A stretch of DNA of 64,000 nucleotides. It comes from an uncultured Candidatus Melainabacteria bacterium (GTDB taxonomy: Bacteria > Cyanobacteriota > Vampirovibrionia > Gastranaerophilales > Gastranaerophilaceae). The stretch is taken from positions 5,261 to 69,260 of the forward strand of contig CAKUXO010000009.1 of the NCBI GenBank assembly GCA_934700385.1, written 5' to 3'. Position numbers and translations under genes: made by a program. Shown here piece after piece: positions 42,684 through 51,170 of this stretch (positions are counted from its first letter, which is position 1; every line of letters starts with the position of its first letter). The notes under the pieces were generated by a model. It was not told where the DNA came from, made no database searches, and worked only from the letters and a program-made list of their open reading frames with translations.

Positions 42684-43981
42684 TCAATTGATGAAATTTG
42701 ATATAAACTTGAATCAACTTCATTAATCACAAGTGCATTTGAAACCGCTACACCTTCTTTATTATAAGCAGAATTAACGATTTTTCCTTTGACATATAAT
42801 GCGCTAGATGAGCCGCCATCAAAATTCATAGCATTTGTGCAACCTAGTTTTAACATAAATTTTCCTAACTCAAATAACGTCATTCCTACAGAACTTTGTT
42901 CTCGCCCATCAACACTTACAATAATTAAAGTCCCATCATCCTTATATCCAATTGCACTTCTTGGGTTTTTCCCTGAAATCGCCTCTAGTTTTTGTGTTTT
43001 ATAATCAACATAAAGTTCGGAATCTTTAACTAGATATGGACCAGCGCCTAGGATATGTTTAGCATTTTCAAGGGATTTATTTAATTTAATATCAAGATAG
43101 ATTTCTTTATCTTTAGCAAACTGCTTAACTAAATTTATGGGGGCAGAAATAACATATTCATCCTTACTTATTTCGATTGGATTAGCGGAAATTTTTTTGA
43201 TTATATTTCCGCTAACCAAAACGTTGTAGCCGCCTTTTGGTGCAGTGGGTGAAACCTTACCCCAAATAGACGTATATAAAAGCGTATTACTTGCTAACAT
43301 TCTGGGTTGGTTAATATTATCAATTTTAATTGTATGATTTTTTGTGTGCGCTTTGATATCAAAAACAATATTATCCATTTTATAATATGTTTTATTATCT
43401 TCCTCAAAAATCGCTATTCCAACTCTATTATAAATTGGTCCTGTTAAGATTTTACCATCTATAACCAATGCGCCTAATGGAACTCCCGTTTGTGGTTTGA
43501 AAAAACCTCCGTTTATTGCAACAATTGAACCTTTTTGATTAGCTATTTTTCTAACAGTTGATTTAGAATTTAAGGTATAGCCCGCCATAGCAGGTTTTAT
43601 TTGAAGATTTGGGTTTACATTTGTGTTAAGTTCAACAACATTTATTTTAATGGGTCTTGAATTAATATATTTGACTAATTTAATATGTGCGATACCGTCA
43701 GTCGGAAAGGCTACATAGGCTCCAGAGTATTTATTTTTTATGTTTTCTTCAAAGTTTTTTTGAAGATAAATTTCTTTTTGACCCGTGTCATTTTTAATTT
43801 GAGGAGAGTTATTGAAAGCAAAAATCGGTTTTGAAATAACTAAACTTAAAGCAATTACCCCAACAACGCAAGCACCAATTATAAAATTAATGCGGCAATT
43901 TTGCTTATTCTTATCAGAAAGATAATTATAAACATAAATATCATAAGCCTGATTGTAAAAATTTTGCGCTTTTATATTCAT
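42680..43981 (-). CDS. Phosphodiester glycosidase (NAGPA/DUF2233) family membrane protein
   Basis: 433 residues. One TM helix (about 30-52) after a cytoplasmic stretch, a spacer, then a NAGPA-type domain (about 105-425): IVAINGGFFKPQTGVPLGAL, GAGPYLVKDSELYVD, AIGYKDDGTLIIVSVDGR and NAMNFDGGSSSALYVKGK. Related proteins remove sugar phosphodiesters or act on cell-wall polymers; the substrate is unknown. Extracytoplasmic location is inferred. Shares stop bases with nnrD. Confidence 0.88.
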   Translation of the reverse strand: MNIKAQNFYNQAYDIYVYNYLSDKNKQNCRINFIIGACVVGVIALSLVISKPIFAFNNSPQIKNDTGQKEIYLQKNFEENIKNKYSGAYVAFPTDGIAHIKLVKYINSRPIKINVVELNTNVNPNLQIKPAMAGYTLNSKSTVRKIANQKGSIVAINGGFFKPQTGVPLGALVIDGKILTGPIYNRVGIAIFEEDNKTYYKMDNIVFDIKAHTKNHTIKIDNINQPRMLASNTLLYTSIWGKVSPTAPKGGYNVLVSGNIIKKISANPIEISKDEYVISAPINLVKQFAKDKEIYLDIKLNKSLENAKHILGAGPYLVKDSELYVDYKTQKLEAISGKNPRSAIGYKDDGTLIIVSVDGREQSSVGMTLFELGKFMLKLGCTNAMNFDGGSSSALYVKGKIVNSAYNKEGVAVSNALVINEVDSSLYQISSID

Positions 43982-44217
43982 ATCTTCTGCCGTAATAACT
44001 AGTATGCTCTACTACTATTATAACACTTAGTAAAAAAGTCCTCAAGCCCTTGATACAAAAGATTTTTAGGCAATTTTTTAAGTGTATAAAATACTATTTT
44101 GTTAAGAATTATTTAAAGGCAATTTCAAATAAGAAGATAAATTAAGTGTAATTTTGTTCATTAAGAGATGTAACAATCAATTTTTTTCAAAACATTTTTG
44201 TTATGAAATATATATTT
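43982..44217. other. Intergenic, nothing recognised
   Basis: About 235 AT-rich bases upstream of the phosphodiester glycosidase. They hold its promoter region and no ORF or clear structure that I can support. Confidence 0.5.
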
Positions 44218-44247
44218 TTGGCATTAATAATATATACATAGTATATA
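44218..44247 (+). promoter_or_regulatory. Promoter of candidate small RNA
   Basis: TTGGCA (44218-44223), 18 bases, TATATA (44242-44247). AAGGAG at 44247-44252 overlaps the -10 and so is probably not used as an SD. Confidence 0.45.
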
Positions 44248-44253
44248 AGGAGT

Positions 44254-44400
44254 TAGAACTTGTTTGTCTCAATTATTTGTAAAATTTTAGAGCAAACTTA
44301 TCAGATTTATACACACCTACATTTTTCCTAACCTTTCCTTCCTTTCTAAGTACCAAGTAGAAATCCCCTGCCATAAAAAGCAGGGGATGTTTTTATCTTT
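44254..44400 (+). ncRNA. Candidate small RNA with CU-rich segment, about 145 nt
   Basis: Non-coding stretch between two minus-strand genes with its own plus-strand promoter and a strong terminator (44363-44400). A pyrimidine-rich segment (44322-44347, with CCTTTCCTTCCTTTC) is complementary to AAGGAAA-type SD sequences. A TTG-started 23-codon ORF (44260-44331) exists but its SD falls outside the predicted transcript. Function as a trans-acting regulator is inferred. Confidence 0.45.
44363..44400 (+). terminator. Intrinsic terminator
   Basis: ATCCCCTGC (44363-44371) pairs perfectly with GCAGGGGAT (44380-44388), then GTTTTTATCTTTTTT. The T-run is on the plus strand; on the minus strand it could also weakly end the ligase transcript. 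Confidence 0.85.
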
Positions 44401-44418
44401 TTTAAATTAAATTATTAA

Positions 44419-46578
44419 TTAGTGGCAACAACCGTGGCAAGCACCGCAAACACAGCCGCCAAGTTTATCTAGCGCTTCTTCTAAACGAACTTTAATACGT
44501 CCGTCAACAGCGATACCTTCACCGGTTTTTTCAGAAATTAACAATGGGTTGATGTCTAATTCATCAATAAATGGATAATCAGAAACTAATTGAGAAAGTC
44601 TTAATAATGTTTCTTGAATTTGATCCATTTGAGCAGGAGTTGTGCCTCTTGCGCCTTCAAGAAGTTTATATGCTTTAACTGATTTAATCATTTCAGAAGC
44701 GTCAACATCAGTTAATGGTGCAATTCTGAATGTTACGTCTTTCATAACTTCGATGAATACACCACCTAAACCAAACATCATCATTGGACCATATTGTGGG
44801 TCAGTTGCAATACCGCAAACCATTTCACGGTTGCCTTTAACCATTTCTTGAATGATTACACCTTCAAGACCATCAATTAAACCTTTTTCAGTTAATTTAG
44901 CGATTAAATCGTTGTATTCACATCTTAATTGTTCTTCAGATTGAATATTAACTCTTACACCGCCAACATCTGTTTTATGAGATGTTGTTTTTGAAGTCAT
45001 TTTCATAACAACTGGATATCCGATTTTGTTACCAACTTCAACAACTTCATCTATATTTGTTGCAAAACCTGATTTACAAACTCTGATACCGTAAGCATCT
45101 AATACATCAATTGATTCACGAGTTGTTAATTGGGCTCTGCCTTCTGAAATTGATTGTTTGATAATTGCTTCAGCTTTTGCTCTATCAACATCAAATGATG
45201 GAATTGAACCAACTGGGCGTTGTTGCCATAATCTTTGTTGATTTAATCTGTTAAAGCCGTCTGCTGCTTCTTCAGCATACATAAAGAATGGCATATTAAC
45301 ATCCATTTCAGAAAGTTTTGTGAAGAATTCAGATTTTGTCATAAATACACCAACGATTGGTTTTGATGGGTTTTTAGCTTTAATTTCCATAATAGCTTTT
45401 GCTACATCGATATCTTTTAAGCCTAAGAATGGTAAGTAAATAACCATAATCATATCAACATTATCATCAGCAATAACTGTTTCAAGAGTTTGTTTATAGT
45501 GTTCGATTGGCGCTGAAGCAATCATATCGATTGGGTTTTTAACTGAGGCTGCTGATGGTAAGAAACTTCTAAGTTTTTCTTTTGTTTCATCAGTAATTTT
45601 AGCCATTTGCATACCATATTCGCAAACTGCGTCAGTTGCCATAATTCCAGGGCCACCAGAGTTTGTGATAATTGCAACTCTATCTCCTTTTGGAATTGGG
45701 CAAGTTGCAAACATTTTTGCTGTTGCAAAAAGATTTTTTAAAGAATATTCTCTGATTACACCTGATTGATTTAATAGTGCATTAGCTGCTTTATCAGCCC
45801 CTGCTAATGAACCGGTGTGAGATGAAGCTGCTGAAGCACCAGCTGCTGAACGACCAGCTTTTAGAGCAAGGATTGGTTTTTTCTTAGAAATTCTTGAAGC
45901 AAGTTTTCTAAAGTTTGCTGGATTTTGGATTGATTCCATATAAAGAAGAATTTGTTCAACATCTTCTTCGTTTTCCCAGTATTCTAAAGCAGTTTCAGCG
46001 TTTACATCTGCTTGGTTACCGATTGAAATAAATTGAGCAAAACCAAGGTTTAAGTCTTTTAAAATATTTAAAATACCGCCACCAAGAGCGCCTGATTGAG
46101 AAACAAAACCGATGTTACCACGTTCAGGTAAGGATTCAGCAAAACATCCATCCATTCTGATATCAGGGTGAGTATTAACAACACCAAGGCAATTAGGACC
46201 TACACATCTCATACCATATTCACGAACTTTTGCAAGAAGTTGTTTTTCAACTTCAGCACCTTCTTTACCTGTTTCTTTAAAGCCCGCTGTAATAATGCAA
46301 AGACCTTTAATGCCTTTTTCGTGACATTGATCAATTGTTGATAAAACAAATTTTGCATTAACAACAATAATAGCTAAATCAACTTCATCAGGAATTTCAT
46401 TAACGTTAGTGTAGGCTTGTAAACCTTCAATAATGCCGCCCTTTGGGTTTACAGGATATATTTTACCATTGAATTTATATTCTTGTAATCTTTTCATAAT
46501 ATCAGAACCGATTGTGTGTTCTTTTGTAGAAGCACCAATAACAGCTATAGATTTTGGTTTCATAATTTTGCTTAGCAT
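44419..46578 (-). CDS. Acetate-CoA ligase (ADP-forming), fused alpha-beta
   Basis: Converts acetyl-CoA (or other acyl-CoA) plus ADP and Pi to acid, CoA and ATP, a substrate-level phosphorylation step. 719 residues. CoA-binding domain (1-135, IAVIGASTKEHTIGSDIMKRL), succinyl-CoA-ligase-like domains with catalytic His254 in SSHTGSLAGADKA, then an ATP-grasp beta part (about 485-700) with YPVVMKMTSKTTSHKTDVGG and IDELDINPLL. The C-terminal tail GGCVCGACHGCCH is unusual: five Cys and two His. Together with AdhE this gives mixed ethanol/acetate fermentation. Radical SAM gene upstream, 20 bases away. Confidence 0.93.
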   Translation of the reverse strand: MLSKIMKPKSIAVIGASTKEHTIGSDIMKRLQEYKFNGKIYPVNPKGGIIEGLQAYTNVNEIPDEVDLAIIVVNAKFVLSTIDQCHEKGIKGLCIITAGFKETGKEGAEVEKQLLAKVREYGMRCVGPNCLGVVNTHPDIRMDGCFAESLPERGNIGFVSQSGALGGGILNILKDLNLGFAQFISIGNQADVNAETALEYWENEEDVEQILLYMESIQNPANFRKLASRISKKKPILALKAGRSAAGASAASSHTGSLAGADKAANALLNQSGVIREYSLKNLFATAKMFATCPIPKGDRVAIITNSGGPGIMATDAVCEYGMQMAKITDETKEKLRSFLPSAASVKNPIDMIASAPIEHYKQTLETVIADDNVDMIMVIYLPFLGLKDIDVAKAIMEIKAKNPSKPIVGVFMTKSEFFTKLSEMDVNMPFFMYAEEAADGFNRLNQQRLWQQRPVGSIPSFDVDRAKAEAIIKQSISEGRAQLTTRESIDVLDAYGIRVCKSGFATNIDEVVEVGNKIGYPVVMKMTSKTTSHKTDVGGVRVNIQSEEQLRCEYNDLIAKLTEKGLIDGLEGVIIQEMVKGNREMVCGIATDPQYGPMMMFGLGGVFIEVMKDVTFRIAPLTDVDASEMIKSVKAYKLLEGARGTTPAQMDQIQETLLRLSQLVSDYPFIDELDINPLLISEKTGEGIAVDGRIKVRLEEALDKLGGCVCGACHGCCH

Positions 46579-46598
46579 ATTATTTATCCTTTCTAAAT

Positions 46599-47234
46599 TT
46601 AATAACCATTTGGAATGAAATCTCTAGCACGGAATTTTGCACCTAGAGATTTAGTAATTAATTCACATCTATCCTTATCAACAGGATAATTTGGAACATT
46701 TACAACAACTGTTGCATAAGTTTTAATTTTTTCTTCAACGCACGCTCTAATAAATCTTTTAACTTCTTCATAAGCGTTTTCGATTTTTGGATTAGAAATT
46801 TTATTATAAATTTCTTCATTTTGAGCGTTTAAACTAATTGAAATTGTATCAATATAAGGTGCTAATAAAGCTGCCACATTTTTTTTATGAATAGCATTAG
46901 CATGACCATTAGTGTTAATCCTGATTTTTAAATCAGGATAGTTTTCTTTTAAATATTTAACAATTTCAAGTACTTCATTGATTTTAATCAATGGTTCGCC
47001 ATATCCACAAAAAACAATTTCATCTTGCTTTAAAATTGCTTTTTTGTTTTCTTCAATTTGATTTATGACATCAAGTGCAGTGATATCATCTTTATCCATC
47101 CAAAGATTAGCCCCTTGAACATCGTCTTTTTGATCTCTCACGCAAAAAACACATGCATTAGTGCATGCGTTTGTCATATTAATATATGGCTTTTCGTCTA
47201 AAAAATATAATAGATTTTCTTTATTTTGAACCAT
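46599..47234 (-). CDS. Radical SAM protein, TatD-associated type
   Basis: 211 residues. CTNACVFCVR has the three Cys (CxxxCxxC) that hold the SAM-cleaving [4Fe-4S] cluster; VFCGYGEPLIKINEVLEIV and RINTNGHA follow, as in the radical SAM family linked to TatD nucleases. The opening YINMTNACTNACVFC fits that subfamily. No tatD gene is adjacent. The substrate is unknown. Lies 20 bases upstream of the ADP-forming ligase on the same strand, so it may be co-transcribed. Confidence 0.85.
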   Translation of the reverse strand: MVQNKENLLYFLDEKPYINMTNACTNACVFCVRDQKDDVQGANLWMDKDDITALDVINQIEENKKAILKQDEIVFCGYGEPLIKINEVLEIVKYLKENYPDLKIRINTNGHANAIHKKNVAALLAPYIDTISISLNAQNEEIYNKISNPKIENAYEEVKRFIRACVEEKIKTYATVVVNVPNYPVDKDRCELITKSLGAKFRARDFIPNGY

Positions 47235-47294
47235 AATACCCTATATATTGTCCTTAATTCAATTCTAACTCAACAATATTTTAAAACAATGTTT

Positions 47295-47333
47295 TTTTAA
47301 AAAAAGTGAAAGACTTTTACATCTTTCACTTTT
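47295..47333 (-). terminator. Intrinsic terminator of gltX
   Basis: AAAAGTGAAAGA (47302-47313) and TCTTTCACTTTT (47322-47333), 12-bp stem, 8-base loop. On the minus strand it is followed by a T-run. Confidence 0.9.
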
Positions 47334-47338
47334 AATTT

Positions 47339-48778
47339 TTATAAACAAGCTTTAATTCTTTCTTCTACTTCTTCTTTACCTAGAATTAAAAGAGTTTCAA
47401 CCATATCAGCCCCACGAGTTCTACCTGTTGTAGCTGCTCTTAGCGCCCACATAGTTTCTTTTGGTTTATAGCCAAATTTTTCTTTAAAATATGCTCTTAA
47501 TTCACCTAGTTTATCATGAACATCATCATGGTTATTAAAGTCATAACCTTTTAAATCTTCAAGAAATTTAGGAAGAACATTTTTTGCCACTTCGCCATCA
47601 AGAATTTCTTTAACTTCTGTATAATCAGGTTTTTCAAAGAAATATTTTGTATCAAAAACTAAGTCTTTTAATAGTGTAATTGGTTCTCTTGTAGCTGCAA
47701 TTATTCTTTCAAGTTTTTCTCTTGAATATTTATTTGTGTCATACATATTTAAAAATGGAAGTGCTAAATCAGTTAATTTAGAAATATCCATGTGTTTGAT
47801 ATATTGACCATTCATCCAGTTCAATTTTTCATATTCAAAAATTGAATTTGAACTTGAAATTTCATTAATTCTAAAATCTGCAGCAATTTCATCTACATTT
47901 TTAATTTCAACACCATCAGATGGCGCCCAGCCTAATAAAGCAACGAAATTTAACAACGCTTCTGTTAAATAACCTTCTTTAATAAAATCTGAAACAGCTG
48001 TTGCACCATGACGTTTTGAAAGTTTACTTCTATCAGGTGCTAAAATCATACCTAAATGACCAAACTTAGGAACTTTTGCGCCAAGTGCTTCGTAAATTAA
48101 AATTTGTTTTGGAGTATTTGAAATATGGTCTTCTCCACGAATTACATGAGAAATTTTCATAAGCATGTCATCAATTACAACAGCAAAGTTATAAGTAGGA
48201 GTGCCATTTGATTTCATAATCGCAAAATCGCCGATTAAACTTGTATCAAATTTTAATTCACCTTTAACAAGGTCATTGAAAACAAGTTCTTTTGATTCAA
48301 CCTTAAAGCGGATAGATGGCTTAATTCCTTTTGCTTTTAGCGCATCTTTTTCTTCTTTGGTTAAATTTAAGCATTTTCTAGAATATTTATAAGGAATTTT
48401 CTTTTCTTTTGCAATTTCATGCTCTTTATCAAGGTCCTCATTAGAGCAAAAACATTCATAGGCATAACCTTTATCGATAAGCATTTGAGCATATTTTGGA
48501 TAAATGTCAAATCTTTCAGATTGTTTATATGGTCCATAAGCACCACCAACATCAGGACCTTCATCCCAATTTAAGCCAAGTGCTTTTAAGCTATCAAAAA
48601 TATTTTGTTTAAAAGCTTCAGAACTTCTATCTAAATCAGTGTCTTCAATTCTTAAAACATATTCGCCACCCATTTTTTTAGCAAAAAGATAGTTGAATAA
48701 TGCAGTTCTTGCTGTTCCTATATGCAAATTGCCCGATGGAGATGGTGCAATTCTAACTCTTACTTTTTCTTCACTCAT
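47339..48778 (-). CDS. gltX: Glutamyl-tRNA synthetase
   Basis: Class I synthetase, 479 residues. PSGNLHIGTARTALFN is the HIGH motif (near residue 10), KLSKRHGA is the KMSKS-type loop (about 252), and FCSNEDL lies in the CP1 region. Whether it is discriminating or also charges tRNA-Gln cannot be read from sequence. SD AAGGAAGTTTTT before the ATG. Divergent from hom. Confidence 0.97.
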   Translation of the reverse strand: MSEEKVRVRIAPSPSGNLHIGTARTALFNYLFAKKMGGEYVLRIEDTDLDRSSEAFKQNIFDSLKALGLNWDEGPDVGGAYGPYKQSERFDIYPKYAQMLIDKGYAYECFCSNEDLDKEHEIAKEKKIPYKYSRKCLNLTKEEKDALKAKGIKPSIRFKVESKELVFNDLVKGELKFDTSLIGDFAIMKSNGTPTYNFAVVIDDMLMKISHVIRGEDHISNTPKQILIYEALGAKVPKFGHLGMILAPDRSKLSKRHGATAVSDFIKEGYLTEALLNFVALLGWAPSDGVEIKNVDEIAADFRINEISSSNSIFEYEKLNWMNGQYIKHMDISKLTDLALPFLNMYDTNKYSREKLERIIAATREPITLLKDLVFDTKYFFEKPDYTEVKEILDGEVAKNVLPKFLEDLKGYDFNNHDDVHDKLGELRAYFKEKFGYKPKETMWALRAATTGRTRGADMVETLLILGKEEVEERIKACL

Positions 48779-48855
48779 AAAAACTTCCTTTTTTAAAAAT
48801 TATGTTTTCTTTACAAATAATATACTACAAAAAAAATTTATGTTATTATTTTTTT

Positions 48856-50115
48856 ATGGAAAATAAAATTAAAATCGGAATTATCGGTCTTGGAACCGTT
48901 GGGCAAGGAGTTGTCAAAGTTTTATCTAAATTTGATGACATTGAAATTGTGGCTGCTGCCGTTAAAAACATCAACAAAAAAAGAGATGTCGAAGTTAAAA
49001 AAATAACAAACGACCCTTTTGATATCGTAAACGATGAAAATATCGATATAGTTGTTGAAGTTGCAGGCGGAGTCAATATTAAAGACGCATTAATTTGCGC
49101 TATGAAAAACAAGAAACATATTGTTACGGCAAACAAAGAACTTCTTGCTAAGCATGGCGCTGAAATTTGTGATTGCGCTCGAGAAAATAAAGTTGCAATT
49201 TTATATGAAGCAGCGGTTGCGGGCGGAATTCCTATCATTATGCCAATTAAACAAAGCCTAAAAGCTAATGATTTCACTTCTGTTGCAGGTATTTTAAACG
49301 GAACAACAAATTACATTCTAACTAAAATGGAAGAAGAAAATTTAAGCTATGACCAATGTTTAAAAAAAGCACAAGAACTTGGTTTCGCTGAAACCGACCC
49401 AACAAATGATGTTGAGGGTTTTGACGCCATGTTTAAAATCGCAATTCTAGCAAACATTGTTTTCAACAAAAGAATTGATGTTTCTAAAATTTATCACGAG
49501 GGAATTACTAAAATTTCTTCTCTTGATATTCAAATAGCTAATGAATTAGGATATAAAATTAAACTTATTGCACAGGCTAAAAGCGTTGAAAATTCTGAAG
49601 ATTTAGACATTCGTGTTCATCCTATGTTTGTTAAAAAAGAAAACGCTATTTCTGAAATTAAAAATGCAACAAATGCCGTTCAGCTTGAGGGTTTTCCTGT
49701 TGATAAAGTTATGTTTGTTGGCCCTGGGGCAGGAGAATTTCCTACTGCAAGCTCTGTTGTAGGTGATATTTTATCAATTAAATCAGACTTAAATCAAAAT
49801 AAAGATAAAGTTCTTCCGATAACGATTTGTCATCATAAAGAATATGCTAATCAAATCGATATCAAAGAAACAACAAACTGTTATTATTTAAGAATTGAAG
49901 CCAAAAATAAACTCGGCATAATCGGCAAAATAGGCTGTGCTTGTGGAGAATTTGGCATTAATCTTTCTTCAATTGTTCAAAGAGGAACAAATGAAAACAA
50001 CGCAACAATTCTTGTTTTAACTGAAAAGGCTAAAGAAGATAACATTTTAAATATGATTAATTCACTTGAAGAAACTCAAGATATCAAAGTAGTAAATAAA
50101 ATAAGGGTAATGTAG
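48856..50115 (+). CDS. hom: Homoserine dehydrogenase
   Basis: Reduces aspartate semialdehyde to homoserine. 419 residues. Start chosen at ATG 48856 (MENKIKIG), as the upstream in-frame ATG at 48802 would add an unconserved 18-residue leader. IGLGTVGQGVVKVL is the NAD(P) fold; GILNGTTNYILTKM and DPTNDVEGFDAMFK are family signatures; a C-terminal ACT domain (about 345-419) suggests feedback control by threonine. No SD; TATTAT lies 6 bases before the ATG. thrC starts at the next base after its stop. Confidence 0.95.
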   Translation: MENKIKIGIIGLGTVGQGVVKVLSKFDDIEIVAAAVKNINKKRDVEVKKITNDPFDIVNDENIDIVVEVAGGVNIKDALICAMKNKKHIVTANKELLAKHGAEICDCARENKVAILYEAAVAGGIPIIMPIKQSLKANDFTSVAGILNGTTNYILTKMEEENLSYDQCLKKAQELGFAETDPTNDVEGFDAMFKIAILANIVFNKRIDVSKIYHEGITKISSLDIQIANELGYKIKLIAQAKSVENSEDLDIRVHPMFVKKENAISEIKNATNAVQLEGFPVDKVMFVGPGAGEFPTASSVVGDILSIKSDLNQNKDKVLPITICHHKEYANQIDIKETTNCYYLRIEAKNKLGIIGKIGCACGEFGINLSSIVQRGTNENNATILVLTEKAKEDNILNMINSLEETQDIKVVNKIRVM

Positions 50116-51165
50116 ATGTACACTGGATTAATTGAAAAATATAGAAAATTTTTACCTGTTAGTGAAAACACTAAAATAATCTCACTTTGTGAGGGTAACA
50201 CTCCTTTAATTAAAGCAGATAATTTTGCTCAAGCAATTGGTTTAAAAGCTGATATCTATTTAAAATACGAGGGTTTAAACCCAACAGGAAGTTTTAAAGA
50301 TAGAGGCATGACAATGGCTGTTACAAAAGCTGTTGAAGATGGCGCAACAGCTATCATTTGCGCTTCAACAGGTAACACATCAGCTTCTGCTGCGGCTTAT
50401 GCTGCAAGAGCAAAAATTAAATGTTATGTTTTAATTCCAGATGGACATATAGCCATGGGAAAATTATCTCAAGCTATGATGTATGGCGCAAAAGTAATTG
50501 CAATTAATGGAAATTTTGATGAAGCACTAAGCGCAGTTCGTGAAATTTCTTCAAAATATCCAATTACTCTTGTTAATTCTGTAAATCCATATAGAATTGA
50601 GGGGCAAAAAACTGGTGCTTTTGAAATTGTTGACGCATTAAATGATGCACCTGATTATCACTTTATCCCTGTAGGTAATGCTGGTAACATAACCGCATAT
50701 TGGAAAGGCTATAAAGAATATTTTGAAAATAAATTATCAACAAAATTACCTAAAATGATGGGTATTCAAGCAGCAGGGGCAGCGCCGATTGTTCTAGGGC
50801 ATAAAGTTGAAAACCCTGAAACAATTGCAACCGCAATAAGAATAGGTAACCCTGCAAGCTGGAAATACGCCGAAGCTGCTAGAGATGAATCAAAAGGTAC
50901 AATTGATATGGTTACTGATGAAGAAATCCTAGAAGCATATAGACTTTTAGCTAGAACAGAGGGTGTTTTTGCTGAACCTGGGTCAATTGCTTCAATCGCA
51001 GGTTTAATTAAACTTAAAGACCAAGTTAAAGAGGGTTCAAAAGTTGTTTGTATTTTAACAGGAAACGGCTTAAAAGACCCAACAACCGCTATTGAACATT
51101 CAAGAGCAACTGTTCATAAAACAAGTTCAAAAATTGATGATATTATAAAAATAATAAACGAATAG
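50116..51165 (+). CDS. thrC: Threonine synthase
   Basis: PLP enzyme converting O-phosphohomoserine to threonine. 349 residues, the short (bacterial/cyanobacterial) class. NPTGSFKDRGMTMAV holds the PLP Lys; ASTGNTSASAAAYAARA and VGNAGNITAYWKG bind the phosphate. Directly follows hom (no gap); leuS follows by 5 bases. Confidence 0.95.
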   Translation: MYTGLIEKYRKFLPVSENTKIISLCEGNTPLIKADNFAQAIGLKADIYLKYEGLNPTGSFKDRGMTMAVTKAVEDGATAIICASTGNTSASAAAYAARAKIKCYVLIPDGHIAMGKLSQAMMYGAKVIAINGNFDEALSAVREISSKYPITLVNSVNPYRIEGQKTGAFEIVDALNDAPDYHFIPVGNAGNITAYWKGYKEYFENKLSTKLPKMMGIQAAGAAPIVLGHKVENPETIATAIRIGNPASWKYAEAARDESKGTIDMVTDEEILEAYRLLARTEGVFAEPGSIASIAGLIKLKDQVKEGSKVVCILTGNGLKDPTTAIEHSRATVHKTSSKIDDIIKIINE

Positions 51166-51170
51166 GAATT

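Noticed and set aside
44260..44331. 23-codon TTG-started ORF in the candidate sRNA
   Set aside because: The only SD-like sequence overlaps the predicted -10 box, and no similarity was recognised; kept as RNA.
48846..49277. 143-codon minus-strand ORF opposite hom
   Set aside because: Antisense to conserved homoserine dehydrogenase; no SD and no family features.
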